NCBI GenBank assembly: GCA_017477035.1
Contig: JAFUXW010000051.1
Coordinates: 1 to 8,598 of the forward strand
Direction of reading: 5' to 3'
Length of the DNA: 8,598 bases
From: Alphaproteobacteria bacterium
Lineage (GTDB): Bacteria; Pseudomonadota; Alphaproteobacteria; RF32; CAG-239
In this document: positions 1 to 5,408 of the stretch, piece after piece
How positions within the stretch are numbered: the first letter of the stretch is position 1
Layout of the letters: every line of letters begins with the position of its first letter
Notes under the pieces: model-generated
Database searches by the model: none
What the model saw: only the letters and a program-made list of their open reading frames with translations
What the model was told of the DNA's origin: nothing
Program-made: the position numbers and the translations under genes

Positions 1-2
1 AC

Positions 3-1133
3 AATCGCTACAATGACGGCATTATGCTCAAAGGCGATTTAAACCCCGGAGAAAAGGACGGAACAACCGATGTAACAATCAAAGCCGAAGAAAAAGCACC
101 GTATCATGTTACGGCAGTTGCCGATAACTCCGGCCGCAAAACCATCGGCAAAAACCGTGCCGGCTTGATTGCTTCACATGACAGTTTATTCGGTTACCGC
201 GATAAATTAACGGCCGGCGTTTATGCCAACCGCTATTCAATGACGCCGTTTGTGGATTATAACATTCCGGTAAACAAATATGACGGGCGCATCGGTGCAT
301 CTTTCTCGCATAATGAGGCGGAAATCGGCCACGGTGCTTATAAAGATTTCAACATTGAAAGCCGCTCACAAAACTACTCACTTTATTACACGCACCCGCT
401 TATTCGCGAATTGCATAAAGAATTAAACAGCACAACTTCTTTTACCTATAAGCGTGCCGTAACCAGTTTTGACGGCGAAGATTTGTATGAGGATAAAATA
501 CCGGAACTCAAAACCGGACTTAACTTTCGCTATGATACCCAAAACGGCGTTTGGTATTTGGGACAAAGCGTTTCGTATGCCGCACCGTGGTTTCAAAACC
601 GTATAGATTACTGGAAGTTTGAGGGATATATGACGCGTCTGCATGACTTCGGACACCGTATTTTGGGATATTTCCGCGGTAATTATCAATACATTCCTCA
701 GGATGTCATTCCGTATGCCGACCAAATGTCTGCCGGCGGTTTCGGTACGGTGCGCGGCTATTCTCAAGGTTTGCTGACAGCTAAATCCGGCTATCAACTC
801 GGTGCGGAAATTTATTTCCCGATAGCACCGGAAGAACTGAAAATCGGTGATAAAGCGTATCGCACCGATGAATATGTGCGTCCGTTTGTGTTTACCGATT
901 ATGCAGCACTTTATCCGTATAAAGGCTCGGGTGCCGGCGCAGAAGGCTTTAATAACAGCGATATTTTGCTCTCGGCCGGTGCCGGTTTACGTGTTCAACT
1001 GCCATATAACATTGTGCTGAAAGCAGCTTACGGTGTGCCTTTGCGTCACAATAAATACGAAACGCACCACGGCGGCGATTGGAGTTTGGAACTCAGCTTC
1101 GCTCCGGACTTCAATAAGTTCTTCAGCAAATAA
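3..1133 (+). CDS. TpsB/FhaC/ShlB-type outer-membrane transporter, 5'-truncated by window edge
   Basis: This is the C-terminal part of a two-partner-secretion transporter, an outer-membrane 16-strand barrel of the Omp85 superfamily that exports a large TpsA partner (haemolysin or adhesin). The reading frame is open to the left edge, so the POTRA domains and signal peptide lie outside. About 376 residues are visible: alternating aromatic and polar beta-strand segments throughout, the conserved lid-loop motif FGTVRGY at about 741-761, and a final beta strand (WSLELSFAPDF) near the stop. The motif, strand pattern and terminal strand all support the family; that VRGY anchors the loop inside the barrel is family knowledge. 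The ATG at 24 is internal (the frame upstream reads NRYNDGI), not a start. No TpsA gene is visible downstream, so the partner would be upstream or elsewhere. Base composition is clearly more GC-rich than the genes after 3900. Confidence 0.88.
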   Translation, partial: NRYNDGIMLKGDLNPGEKDGTTDVTIKAEEKAPYHVTAVADNSGRKTIGKNRAGLIASHDSLFGYRDKLTAGVYANRYSMTPFVDYNIPVNKYDGRIGASFSHNEAEIGHGAYKDFNIESRSQNYSLYYTHPLIRELHKELNSTTSFTYKRAVTSFDGEDLYEDKIPELKTGLNFRYDTQNGVWYLGQSVSYAAPWFQNRIDYWKFEGYMTRLHDFGHRILGYFRGNYQYIPQDVIPYADQMSAGGFGTVRGYSQGLLTAKSGYQLGAEIYFPIAPEELKIGDKAYRTDEYVRPFVFTDYAALYPYKGSGAGAEGFNNSDILLSAGAGLRVQLPYNIVLKAAYGVPLRHNKYETHHGGDWSLELSFAPDFNKFFSK

Positions 1134-1156
1134 AGTTTTGTAAGTTCAATAAAATG

Positions 1157-1190
1157 AATTGCCTTATTAATGTAAATTTGTAAAGCAATT
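1157..1190. terminator. Weak convergent hairpin between the TpsB gene and the ankyrin gene
   Basis: AATTGC at 1157-1162 pairs with GCAATT at 1185-1190 across a 22-base AT-rich loop, in the gap where the TpsB gene and the ankyrin gene converge. T-rich sequence follows on both strands, but the stem is only 6 bp and the T runs are broken, so this is at best a weak shared terminator. Confidence 0.22.
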
Positions 1191-1243
1191 TGTTGTTATT
1201 ATCATTTCACTGTACCGATAATTTAGTATATCAACGGAATTTC

Positions 1244-1672
1244 TTAATATTCTGCACCGTATCTTTTCAAAAGATCTATGTATTTAGGGTGGTAAAGTTT
1301 TGACAAATAAAGGGCTGTTTTGCTGTCATGACCGATAATGTTCACGTCACAACCATTTTTGACGAGCAAAACTATTATCAAATAGCGGTTTGGGATTGGT
1401 TTTTGCGATAATGCCTTCATTAAAAGCGAATATCCGGTTTGTTTGTAGATCACGTTAACGTTAGCCCCATGTCTGATAAGTGAAATCAAGGCATTAGCGT
1501 TGCCGTATTCCACAGCATACATTGCAGGAAAGACGCCACGTGAATCCGGCACATTCACGTCTATATCCGTAATTAATATCTCGTGCATGGCATTAAAGTC
1601 ATTTATGGCAATCGCCGTGTTTAATTCATCTATTTTGCGTGTGTTTGCAGGTTTAATTTTCTTTTTAATCAT
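1244..1672 (-). CDS. Small ankyrin-repeat protein
   Basis: A 142-residue protein built almost entirely of ankyrin repeats, which are helix-turn-helix protein-protein interaction modules. Repeat-like units cover about residues 11-42, 45-76 (ending RHGANVNV), 80-113 (ending KNGCDVNI) and 115-142 (ending KRYGAEY); the recurring G-A/C-x-V-N ends are diagnostic. The N-terminus is short and basic (MIKKKIK) with no signal peptide or membrane segment, so a cytoplasmic product is likely, although secretion by a non-Sec route cannot be excluded. The start at 1672 is chosen because AAGGAG lies 6 bases upstream (1679-1684); an in-frame ATG at 1723 lacks this and falls in the promoter. The gene is monocistronic and convergent with the TpsB gene. 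The partner cannot be deduced. Ankyrin proteins are common in host-associated bacteria, but such a short one need not be an effector. Confidence 0.82.
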   Translation of the reverse strand: MIKKKIKPANTRKIDELNTAIAINDFNAMHEILITDIDVNVPDSRGVFPAMYAVEYGNANALISLIRHGANVNVIYKQTGYSLLMKALSQKPIPNRYLIIVLLVKNGCDVNIIGHDSKTALYLSKLYHPKYIDLLKRYGAEY

Positions 1673-1693
1673 AATTTGCTCCTTAATTATTGT

Positions 1694-1723
1694 ATCATAA
1701 TTATTTATCCGGATTAGGTGCAA
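1694..1723 (-). promoter_or_regulatory. Sigma70-like promoter of the ankyrin gene
   Basis: Read on the minus strand, TTGCAC (1723-1718) and TATGAT (1699-1694) are separated by 18 bp, close to the TTGACA/TATAAT consensus. Transcription would start around 1687, giving a leader of about 15 bases that carries the AAGGAG ribosome binding site. Confidence 0.5.
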
Positions 1724-1744
1724 TTTTGCCGGAAATAAAACACG

Positions 1745-1756
1745 TCAGCCGGCTGA
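1745..1756. promoter_or_regulatory. 12-bp perfect palindrome upstream of a TATAAT box
   Basis: TCAGCCGGCTGA is a perfect dyad. It sits 4 bp before a plus-strand TATAAT (1761-1766) and about 22 bp beyond the -35 box of the minus-strand ankyrin promoter. It could be an operator for either direction. No recognisable -35 box accompanies the TATAAT, so function is speculative. Confidence 0.28.
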
Positions 1757-1798
1757 TAAATATAATTGCAGGAATTATTTTGCTCTGAATGTATCACC

Positions 1799-1825
1799 AA
1801 GCCGAGTTTAACCGCTCGGTTTTTC
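1799..1825 (+). terminator. Rho-independent terminator, plus strand, no gene upstream
   Basis: AAGCCGAG (1799-1806) pairs with CTCGGTTT (1815-1822), with one G-T wobble, around the 8-base loop TTTAACCG, and the stem runs into a T tract (TTTTTC). It is a clean intrinsic terminator for plus-strand transcription, yet the only gene just upstream lies on the other strand. It may end a short RNA started at the TATAAT at 1761-1766, or catch read-through from the TpsB gene. Confidence 0.6.
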
Positions 1826-2052
1826 TATTACCCACCCATTTACCTCTTTTTCTTTTAGCGCAACTTTTTCTTTTTCTGGGATCTAATTATACAAGCTTCT
1901 CTATTTTCCCCGGGATCAATATAAACAGGCTATAATTTCAAACAAAAAAACTTATTATATAATAGCTCTTCTTTAGATTATATTTTATACTATATTATAG
2001 GAAGAAAAAACTGCCTTAAAAGTCCGACCGGATAAGGCTTTCAGCAAATCAC
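1826..2052. other. Gene-free stretch with pyrimidine tract and AT-rich segment
   Basis: No credible reading frame is visible. A pyrimidine-rich tract runs about 1838-1877. About 1930-2002 is extremely AT-rich and contains the perfect palindrome TATTATATAATA (1953-1964) and a TATAAT at 1931-1936. An AT-rich block next to direct repeats resembles an origin unwinding region or an UP-element-rich promoter region, but no DnaA box or replication gene of a known family supports an origin here. Confidence 0.35.
2003..2038 (-). terminator. Rho-independent terminator, minus strand, no gene upstream
   Basis: On the minus strand, GCCTTA (2038-2033) pairs with TAAGGC (2018-2013), with an inner TCCG/CGGA pairing, and is followed by AGTTTTTT (to 2005). 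It would stop minus-strand transcription coming from the direct-repeat region, where no minus-strand gene is visible. The stem is short (6 bp plus inner pairs), so confidence is moderate. Confidence 0.42.
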
Positions 2053-2053
2053 C

Positions 2054-2197
2054 CCGACATTATTTAATTCCCAGAGCGGCATTATCCGGTTTCAACACCG
2101 GCATTATTTAATTCCGCACCGACATTATTTGATTTCATTTTTGGCATTTGCGGCATTATTTAATTCCGAAATCAGAATTCCGGCATTATTTGATTCC
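2054..2197 (+). repeat. Cluster of 18-bp direct repeats, helically phased
   Basis: Five near-identical 18-bp units fit CCGRCATTATTTRATTCC (at most one mismatch), starting at 2054, 2098, 2119, 2150 and 2180. A degenerate sixth at 2076 keeps only the CGGCATTAT half. Start-to-start distances are 22, 22, 21, 31 and 30 bp, that is, close to two or three helical turns, so bound proteins would lie on the same face of the DNA. The units are all in one orientation and show no palindromic CRISPR-like character or unique equal-length spacers. The array ends 80 bp before the winged-helix gene. It is most simply an operator or iteron array read by that protein; origin or centromere use is an alternative. 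Confidence 0.72.
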
Positions 2198-2277
2198 CGG
2201 ATCATTTTTGCTCAAATGAAAATTTGCCTCATTTTAAAAATAAATATCTTTGTAAAAATTAATTATGAGGTATTAAG

Positions 2278-2790
2278 ATGTCAAAAAAAAGTGAAATAAC
2301 CGTGGCTGAGCGCCAAATTTTAGATTTTATTAAATTCAGAAGCAATGAGAAGCACCGATTTTTCGGAAGTAACGAATATCTCGGAGACAGCATCGGATTG
2401 CAAACAACTTCGGCTAAAAATATGGTCAACAGACTTGTGCGTTTGGGGTATTTAACCAGAACAATGGAAGGAAATATGCGTTATTTGCAATATACCGGCA
2501 AGAAATATCTGTCGGTTGTCGGCGATTTAAGCAATTATGATAAGGCATATTTGCGTAAACAAGTCGCCCATTATAAGCATGAATACAATGACGCCGATCA
2601 ACAAATTGAGCTGATGAAAATTGAAATTGAAAAGTTAAAAAACAAGCTTGAGCAGAAAGACAACCAAATTAAGAGCGATAACCAAGCCATTTCCGTGTTA
2701 AAGAACATTTTGGCGCAATTGGGTATTGATGGTGACAAGCTGATTGAACTGTTTGAAAAGGTTTATAAAGAAATGTTCGGCGATTGTTAA
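2278..2790 (+). CDS. Winged-helix DNA-binding protein with long coiled coil
   Basis: The 170-residue protein has an N-terminal winged-helix domain: helices at about 8-22 and 31-40, a likely recognition helix at 43-56 (TSAKNMVNRLVRLG), and a beta wing at 58-72. From about 85 to 145 it is highly charged with heptad-like spacing (for example IELMKIEIEKLKNKLEQ), indicating a coiled coil for dimerisation or bridging, followed by a short C-terminal helix. The start is supported by GAGGT at 2267-2271, 6 bases upstream. No catalytic residues are visible. The direct-repeat array immediately upstream is the natural candidate binding site, suggesting autoregulation or assembly of a nucleoprotein complex. 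I do not recognise a named family: a plasmid or phage replication or partition accessory protein, or an element-borne regulator, are possible. It forms a single-gene unit closed by two terminators. Confidence 0.8.
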   Translation: MSKKSEITVAERQILDFIKFRSNEKHRFFGSNEYLGDSIGLQTTSAKNMVNRLVRLGYLTRTMEGNMRYLQYTGKKYLSVVGDLSNYDKAYLRKQVAHYKHEYNDADQQIELMKIEIEKLKNKLEQKDNQIKSDNQAISVLKNILAQLGIDGDKLIELFEKVYKEMFGDC

Positions 2791-2825
2791 GGTGCTAAAA
2801 CGCCCTTTATAACGCGCAAAAACAG

Positions 2826-2879
2826 ATTATTTGAGAGATAAATATGTGTGATACATCTTTGTATCTCAAATAATTTTTA
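2826..2879 (+). terminator. First terminator after the winged-helix gene
   Basis: ATTATTTGAGA (2826-2836) pairs with TCTCAAATAAT (2864-2874), followed by a T run. The 27-base loop can itself fold (GATACA 2850-2855 with TGTATC 2860-2865). On the opposite strand the stem is followed by CTGTTTTT, so it may act in both directions. Confidence 0.6.
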
Positions 2880-2884
2880 CACCC

Positions 2885-2918
2885 CTCCGGCAGATATTAT
2901 ACCTGTCGGGGATTTTTT
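2885..2918 (+). terminator. Second, GC-rich terminator after the winged-helix gene
   Basis: CTCCGGCAG (2885-2893) pairs with CTGTCGGGG (2903-2911), 9 pairs including two G-T wobbles, around a 9-base AT-rich loop. It is followed by A and six T residues. This is a typical strong intrinsic terminator and isolates the downstream RNA/SLOG region from the winged-helix gene. Confidence 0.75.
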
Positions 2919-2976
2919 ATCGTTGGGAACTAACAATAGGACAATCCTTTAATTTTATAGATTTATTAAGAAAGAA

Positions 2977-2988
2977 TATTATATAATA
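2977..2988 (+). promoter_or_regulatory. TATAAT box within a palindrome, candidate promoter of the structured RNA/SLOG region
   Basis: TATAAT at 2982-2987 lies in the palindrome TATTATATAATA, itself inside a 14-bp dyad (2976-2989), and is about 7 bases before the paired segment that begins near 2994. No convincing -35 box is visible 16-18 bp upstream. The very AT-rich upstream sequence could act as an UP element, or another sigma factor may be used. Confidence 0.4.
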
Positions 2989-2993
2989 TGCCC

Positions 2994-3246
2994 CGTTGGA
3001 ACAGCCCAAGTTCTAGCAGAAGTGTGACAGCTTTGAATTTCACGGGCAAATGGACTTTTGCTTTTTAGCAAAGGTTACCATTGTCGCATGGGCTCGCCAA
3101 ATTGGTGGGTGCCGGCGAAATAAGGTTTACGCGAATAAACCGGACTATTTTTCGTGAGATTCATAGTGTCAACACCCATCGCCTTAATGGCTTAATTTGG
3201 TTGGGCTGATTGGTTTTACAAGTGTGGGCAAAACTTGTGCTTTTTT
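2994..3246 (+). ncRNA. Candidate structured RNA or leader upstream of the SLOG gene
   Basis: The segment has no credible reading frame but many nested complementary pairs: TTGG 2996-2999/CCAA 3097-3100; AGCCCA 3003-3008/TGGGCT 3089-3094; AATGG 3049-3053/CCATT 3078-3082 enclosing CTTTTGCT 3055-3062/AGCAAAGG 3067-3074; TGGGTG 3106-3111/CACCCA 3173-3178 enclosing GGTTTA 3124-3129/TAAACC 3136-3141 and ACTAT 3144-3148/ATAGT 3163-3167. The 5' strand CAGCCCAA (3002-3009) can instead pair perfectly with TTGGGCTG (3201-3208), just before a terminator hairpin. Two competing partners for the same 5' strand followed by a terminator is the layout of a riboswitch or attenuator; a free-standing RNA of about 250 nt is the alternative. 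I do not recognise features of 6S, tmRNA, RNase P, SRP, cobalamin riboswitch or group II introns. Confidence 0.45.
3218..3246 (+). terminator. Terminator-like hairpin overlapping the start of the SLOG gene
   Basis: ACAAGT (3218-3223) pairs with ACTTGT (3233-3238) around GTGGGCAAA, then GC and six T residues. The loop begins with the in-frame GTG that best fits as the SLOG start codon. It could attenuate transcription, hide or present the start codon, or end the upstream RNA. Confidence 0.48.
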
Positions 3247-3718
3247 AGGCAACGATTACGATAAAATACTGGGGATGAAGTGCGGACATCGCACTCCGCC
3301 GGGGTTAAAAGCACAAATTAGAGAACAAGCCGTAAATCTGATAGAAAATGAAGACGTGGACACCTTTCTGGTCGGCGAAAAAGGCGGCTATGAGGTTGAT
3401 GCCTACGATGTTGTGCTGGAACTTCAAAAGGAATATCCGCATATCCGGATCATATTTGTGATTTCAAACATTACTGATTTGCATGAAATGGGCGGCGATT
3501 CATCGTATGTTGCCCAGCGGCGCGGTTTTGATGACTTCATTTATCCGCCAAAATGCGAACTTGGCTACAAAAGACTGGGAATCGTCTACCGTAACCGCTA
3601 TATCATTGAAAATACGGACTTTATAATCGCCTACAACAAACGCAAAGGCAAAGCCTACGAATTCTGCAAATCCGCCAAAGCCAAAGGTGTCAAGGTAATA
3701 GAACTGGCAGAAAGTTAA
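3224..3718 (+). CDS. YpsA/DUF1273-like SLOG-fold protein
   Basis: The 164-residue protein resembles the YpsA-like branch of the SLOG (DprA/LOG-type Rossmann) superfamily, thought to bind nucleotide-type ligands. Supporting features are the first strand KTCAFLG (3-9), VDTFLVGEKGGYE (45-57) with its glycine-rich turn after strand 2, LELQKEYPHIRIIFVIS (65-81), RNRYIIENTDFIIAYNKRKGKA (123-144), and a final strand GVKVIEL. Family members usually carry an unbroken FxGHR near the N-terminus; here FLG and HRT are separated by 12 residues. The start is uncertain: GTG at 3224 places the family-like start at residue 1, TTG at 3197 would add 9 residues, and ATG at 3275 would delete the first strand; none has a clear ribosome binding site. 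The gene stands alone, about 200 bases before the AT-rich cassette, and its composition matches the upstream genes. Substrate unknown. Confidence 0.75.
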   Translation: MGKTCAFLGNDYDKILGMKCGHRTPPGLKAQIREQAVNLIENEDVDTFLVGEKGGYEVDAYDVVLELQKEYPHIRIIFVISNITDLHEMGGDSSYVAQRRGFDDFIYPPKCELGYKRLGIVYRNRYIIENTDFIIAYNKRKGKAYEFCKSAKAKGVKVIELAES

Positions 3719-3882
3719 CACAAGTACCAAAACGTGACAATATGTAGTTTATTCCATTGCATTATAGAAAGATTCTGGTTGATTCTTAGTTTTTAAACTT
3801 TTACAATTTTAAACTCATATAAGGATCAATAAATTATCAAATTCAGAAAACAAAATTAAGGAAATGTAAAAAAATATTGTTT

Positions 3883-3888
3883 TATAAT
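3883..3888 (+). promoter_or_regulatory. Likely -10 box (TATAAT) of the AT-rich gene cassette
   Basis: A perfect TATAAT lies 30 bases before the first start codon, giving a leader of about 25 bases with AAGGAG. No good -35 box is seen at 16-18 bp, but the upstream 100 bases are A/T tracts, and TTTTAAACT is repeated at 3791-3799 and 3807-3815. It probably drives the first two cassette genes and perhaps all four. Confidence 0.42.
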
Positions 3889-3918
3889 AAATTACACATG
3901 TGGATAAGGAGATTCAAA

Positions 3919-4467
3919 ATGTCATTCACAGATGATGAATATAGAAAAATTGATGATTACATAAAAAAAGAAAAACAAATACAGTCTCAATCTGGATGGG
4001 TGGTAATTAATAACGAAAGAAGGTTAGAATCAATAATTCAACTCATTGATGGTAATGTTATTGAAGTAGAATTTTCTTTTAGAGGATCTGTAAATAAAAA
4101 TTCTCCTACTTTAGATGACACACATGGCGAGTTAAAGTTATTATATAGCAATAAAAACAAGGAAACATTATGGATTTCTCGTATTAGTTATAATCCCGTG
4201 AGAAATCATACTAACTGTAAACTTGATAATTTCCAATGGTCCCTAAAACGACTAAAAAAAGGAATATGCCGTATTTATAAGTGGGAAGACAGGAAAGAAT
4301 CTTTGAAAAATGGTATGACAGAAGAAAATGCACCAGCCACTCCACTACCTGAAATAAAAACATTTGATGCTTTTCTTAAGGCGTTTAAGGATTATCTTCA
4401 TATTACAGGAGAGATAAAAATGCCAGTCTTATCTCCTGAACTGCCATTAGAAGGAGAACACAAATGA
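3919..4467 (+). CDS. Hypothetical protein, first gene of the RecQ/DprA cassette
   Basis: I do not recognise this 182-residue protein. The ATG at 3919 is chosen because AAGGAG (3906-3911) lies 7 bases upstream; an ATG further upstream has no such site. The N-terminal 25 residues are charged and helical (DDEYRKIDDYIKKEKQ). Residues 28-120 look like an alpha/beta or beta-rich domain (VIEVEFSFRG at 47-56, ETLWISRISY at 82-91, GICRIYKWEDR at 115-125). A proline-rich linker at about 139-145 leads to a helical segment (TFDAFLKAFKDYLHI, 148-162). There is no signal peptide, membrane segment or clear catalytic motif. Its stop overlaps the next start in ATGA, indicating translational coupling and a functional pair. 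By position it could be a cognate partner, antitoxin-like or adaptor, of the DUF1828-like protein, but the sequence does not prove this. Confidence 0.72.
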   Translation: MSFTDDEYRKIDDYIKKEKQIQSQSGWVVINNERRLESIIQLIDGNVIEVEFSFRGSVNKNSPTLDDTHGELKLLYSNKNKETLWISRISYNPVRNHTNCKLDNFQWSLKRLKKGICRIYKWEDRKESLKNGMTEENAPATPLPEIKTFDAFLKAFKDYLHITGEIKMPVLSPELPLEGEHK

Positions 4468-5237
4468 TTTTTTTGGAAAACATTAGAGATCTTATTGATA
4501 TAGAAACAAAAGATGAAAATAGGTTTCGGATACATTTACCTGTTTTATATGCTGATGGTGAAAATGTATGCGTAGATATTATAAAAAACAAACAATCATT
4601 TTATGTATCTGATAATGGATTTGGTCTTGAAAATGCATTTGCTCAAGTAAATGATATAAAAATTAATGATATAGAACGAATTGGTAAAATGCTATCAAAA
4701 CAGTATGGGTTATTTGTATCTAAGAAACTAACAGAAAAAGAAATGAAACAACAAAAAACAGCAAATAATACTGTGGAAAATGGTGTTGTTTACCTCAATG
4801 AAGTATCTGAAGAAGAGTTAAATGGTGCTATTATGATTATAGCCAATGCTTCAAGATTATTTTCGCAAAGATTGGTGGAGGATAGTATAGTAACTCAGGA
4901 AAATTCACTAAAAGAAATATTGGATGATAGATTGAAATTTATCTATAAATCGGCTTATTCAGAACGTGTTAAAAAAGATGTTCAAATCACTGGTATGAGC
5001 ACTCGACAATATAAAATATCATTTATTATAGAAGATGATCAAAGGCGCTTATTAGAACCTGTAACAAATAATACAAATTCGATATCACCTCTATTTTTGA
5101 AATTTAGTGATATTAAGCAAGATAATATATCTAAAGAGAGTATTATACGTAATATGCAAGAGTGGGATGCTGGTAGTGTTGAATTAATTAAACAAGTCAG
5201 TAATCAAATTGTAGAGGTTGATAAACTCATAGCCTAA
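4464..5237 (+). CDS. DUF1828-like protein, second gene of the cassette
   Basis: The 257-residue protein has an N-terminal domain resembling DUF1828. It shows an early RFRIHLPVLYADGENVCVDI strand pair (20-39), then FYVSDNGFGLENAF (46-59), matching the family's pattern of a strand ending in a D-D/N-G turn, then a helical segment ending at KQYGLFVSKK (79-88). DUF1828 occurs in phage and defence-related contexts without an established biochemical role. The C-terminal half (about 110-257) is mostly helical and charged, with strands around 171-200 (ITGMSTRQYKISFIIEDDQR), and I do not recognise it. The start is secure: AAGGAG at 4451-4456 is 7 bases upstream, and the start overlaps the preceding stop by 4 bases. 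The assignment rests on pattern memory, not an alignment, so it is moderate; the gene itself is certain. Confidence 0.68.
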   Translation: MIFLENIRDLIDIETKDENRFRIHLPVLYADGENVCVDIIKNKQSFYVSDNGFGLENAFAQVNDIKINDIERIGKMLSKQYGLFVSKKLTEKEMKQQKTANNTVENGVVYLNEVSEEELNGAIMIIANASRLFSQRLVEDSIVTQENSLKEILDDRLKFIYKSAYSERVKKDVQITGMSTRQYKISFIIEDDQRRLLEPVTNNTNSISPLFLKFSDIKQDNISKESIIRNMQEWDAGSVELIKQVSNQIVEVDKLIA

Positions 5238-5408
5238 ATCTTTAGATAATTTCACAAAGTCATTTGTTTGATATCAATTTATTGCCAATGGTTTTCAACT
5301 GTGGTAAAACACAAAACGTAATAAAATCCTTGAATTTGAAAATTTCTTTTGTTACGCTGTTTTCAACTAGAATTTCCTGTTATTTTTTGTTTGTATAAGG
5401 ACGCAGAT
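5238..5408 (+). promoter_or_regulatory. Intergenic region with a candidate secondary promoter for the recQ-like gene
   Basis: The 171-base gap breaks an otherwise tight gene set. TTGCCA (5282-5287) and TAAAAC (5305-5310) are 17 bp apart and may form a weak promoter. GTTTTCAACT occurs twice in direct orientation (5291-5300 inside the spacer, 5359-5368 downstream), and TTGATATCAA (5268-5277) is a perfect 10-bp palindrome just before the -35. These are plausible operator sites. No intrinsic terminator is visible after the DUF1828-like gene. Confidence 0.33.

Noticed and set aside
423..797. Minus-strand open frame across the TpsB gene
   Set aside because: It is antisense to a well-supported coding region, with no family resemblance and no ribosome binding site.
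2054..2197. CRISPR array
   Set aside because: Repeats are only 18 bp and the gaps between them are 3-13 bp, far too short for spacers; no cas genes are present.
1900..2277. Replication origin (iterons plus AT-rich block)
   Set aside because: No DnaA box is seen in the region and the adjacent protein is not a recognisable replication initiator; kept only as an alternative for the repeat array.
2217..2300. Short leader peptide starting at ATG 2217 and overlapping the winged-helix start
   Set aside because: No ribosome binding site precedes it, and its composition is just that of AT-rich non-coding DNA.
3041..3200. Group I intron core (GACTAT...ATAGTGTC resembling P7)
   Set aside because: The distance between the two strands is too short for P8, and the remaining conserved core elements and a split host gene are absent.
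3197..3235. With a TTG start at 3197 the SLOG protein would begin VGLIGFTSVGKT, an Obg-like P-loop pattern.
   Set aside because: No other GTPase motifs follow, the site overlaps the structured RNA and terminator, there is no ribosome binding site, and the SLOG family normally begins near KTCAFLG.
3500..3730. Minus-strand open frame opposite the SLOG gene
   Set aside because: Antisense shadow of the conserved SLOG C-terminus, with no motif of its own.
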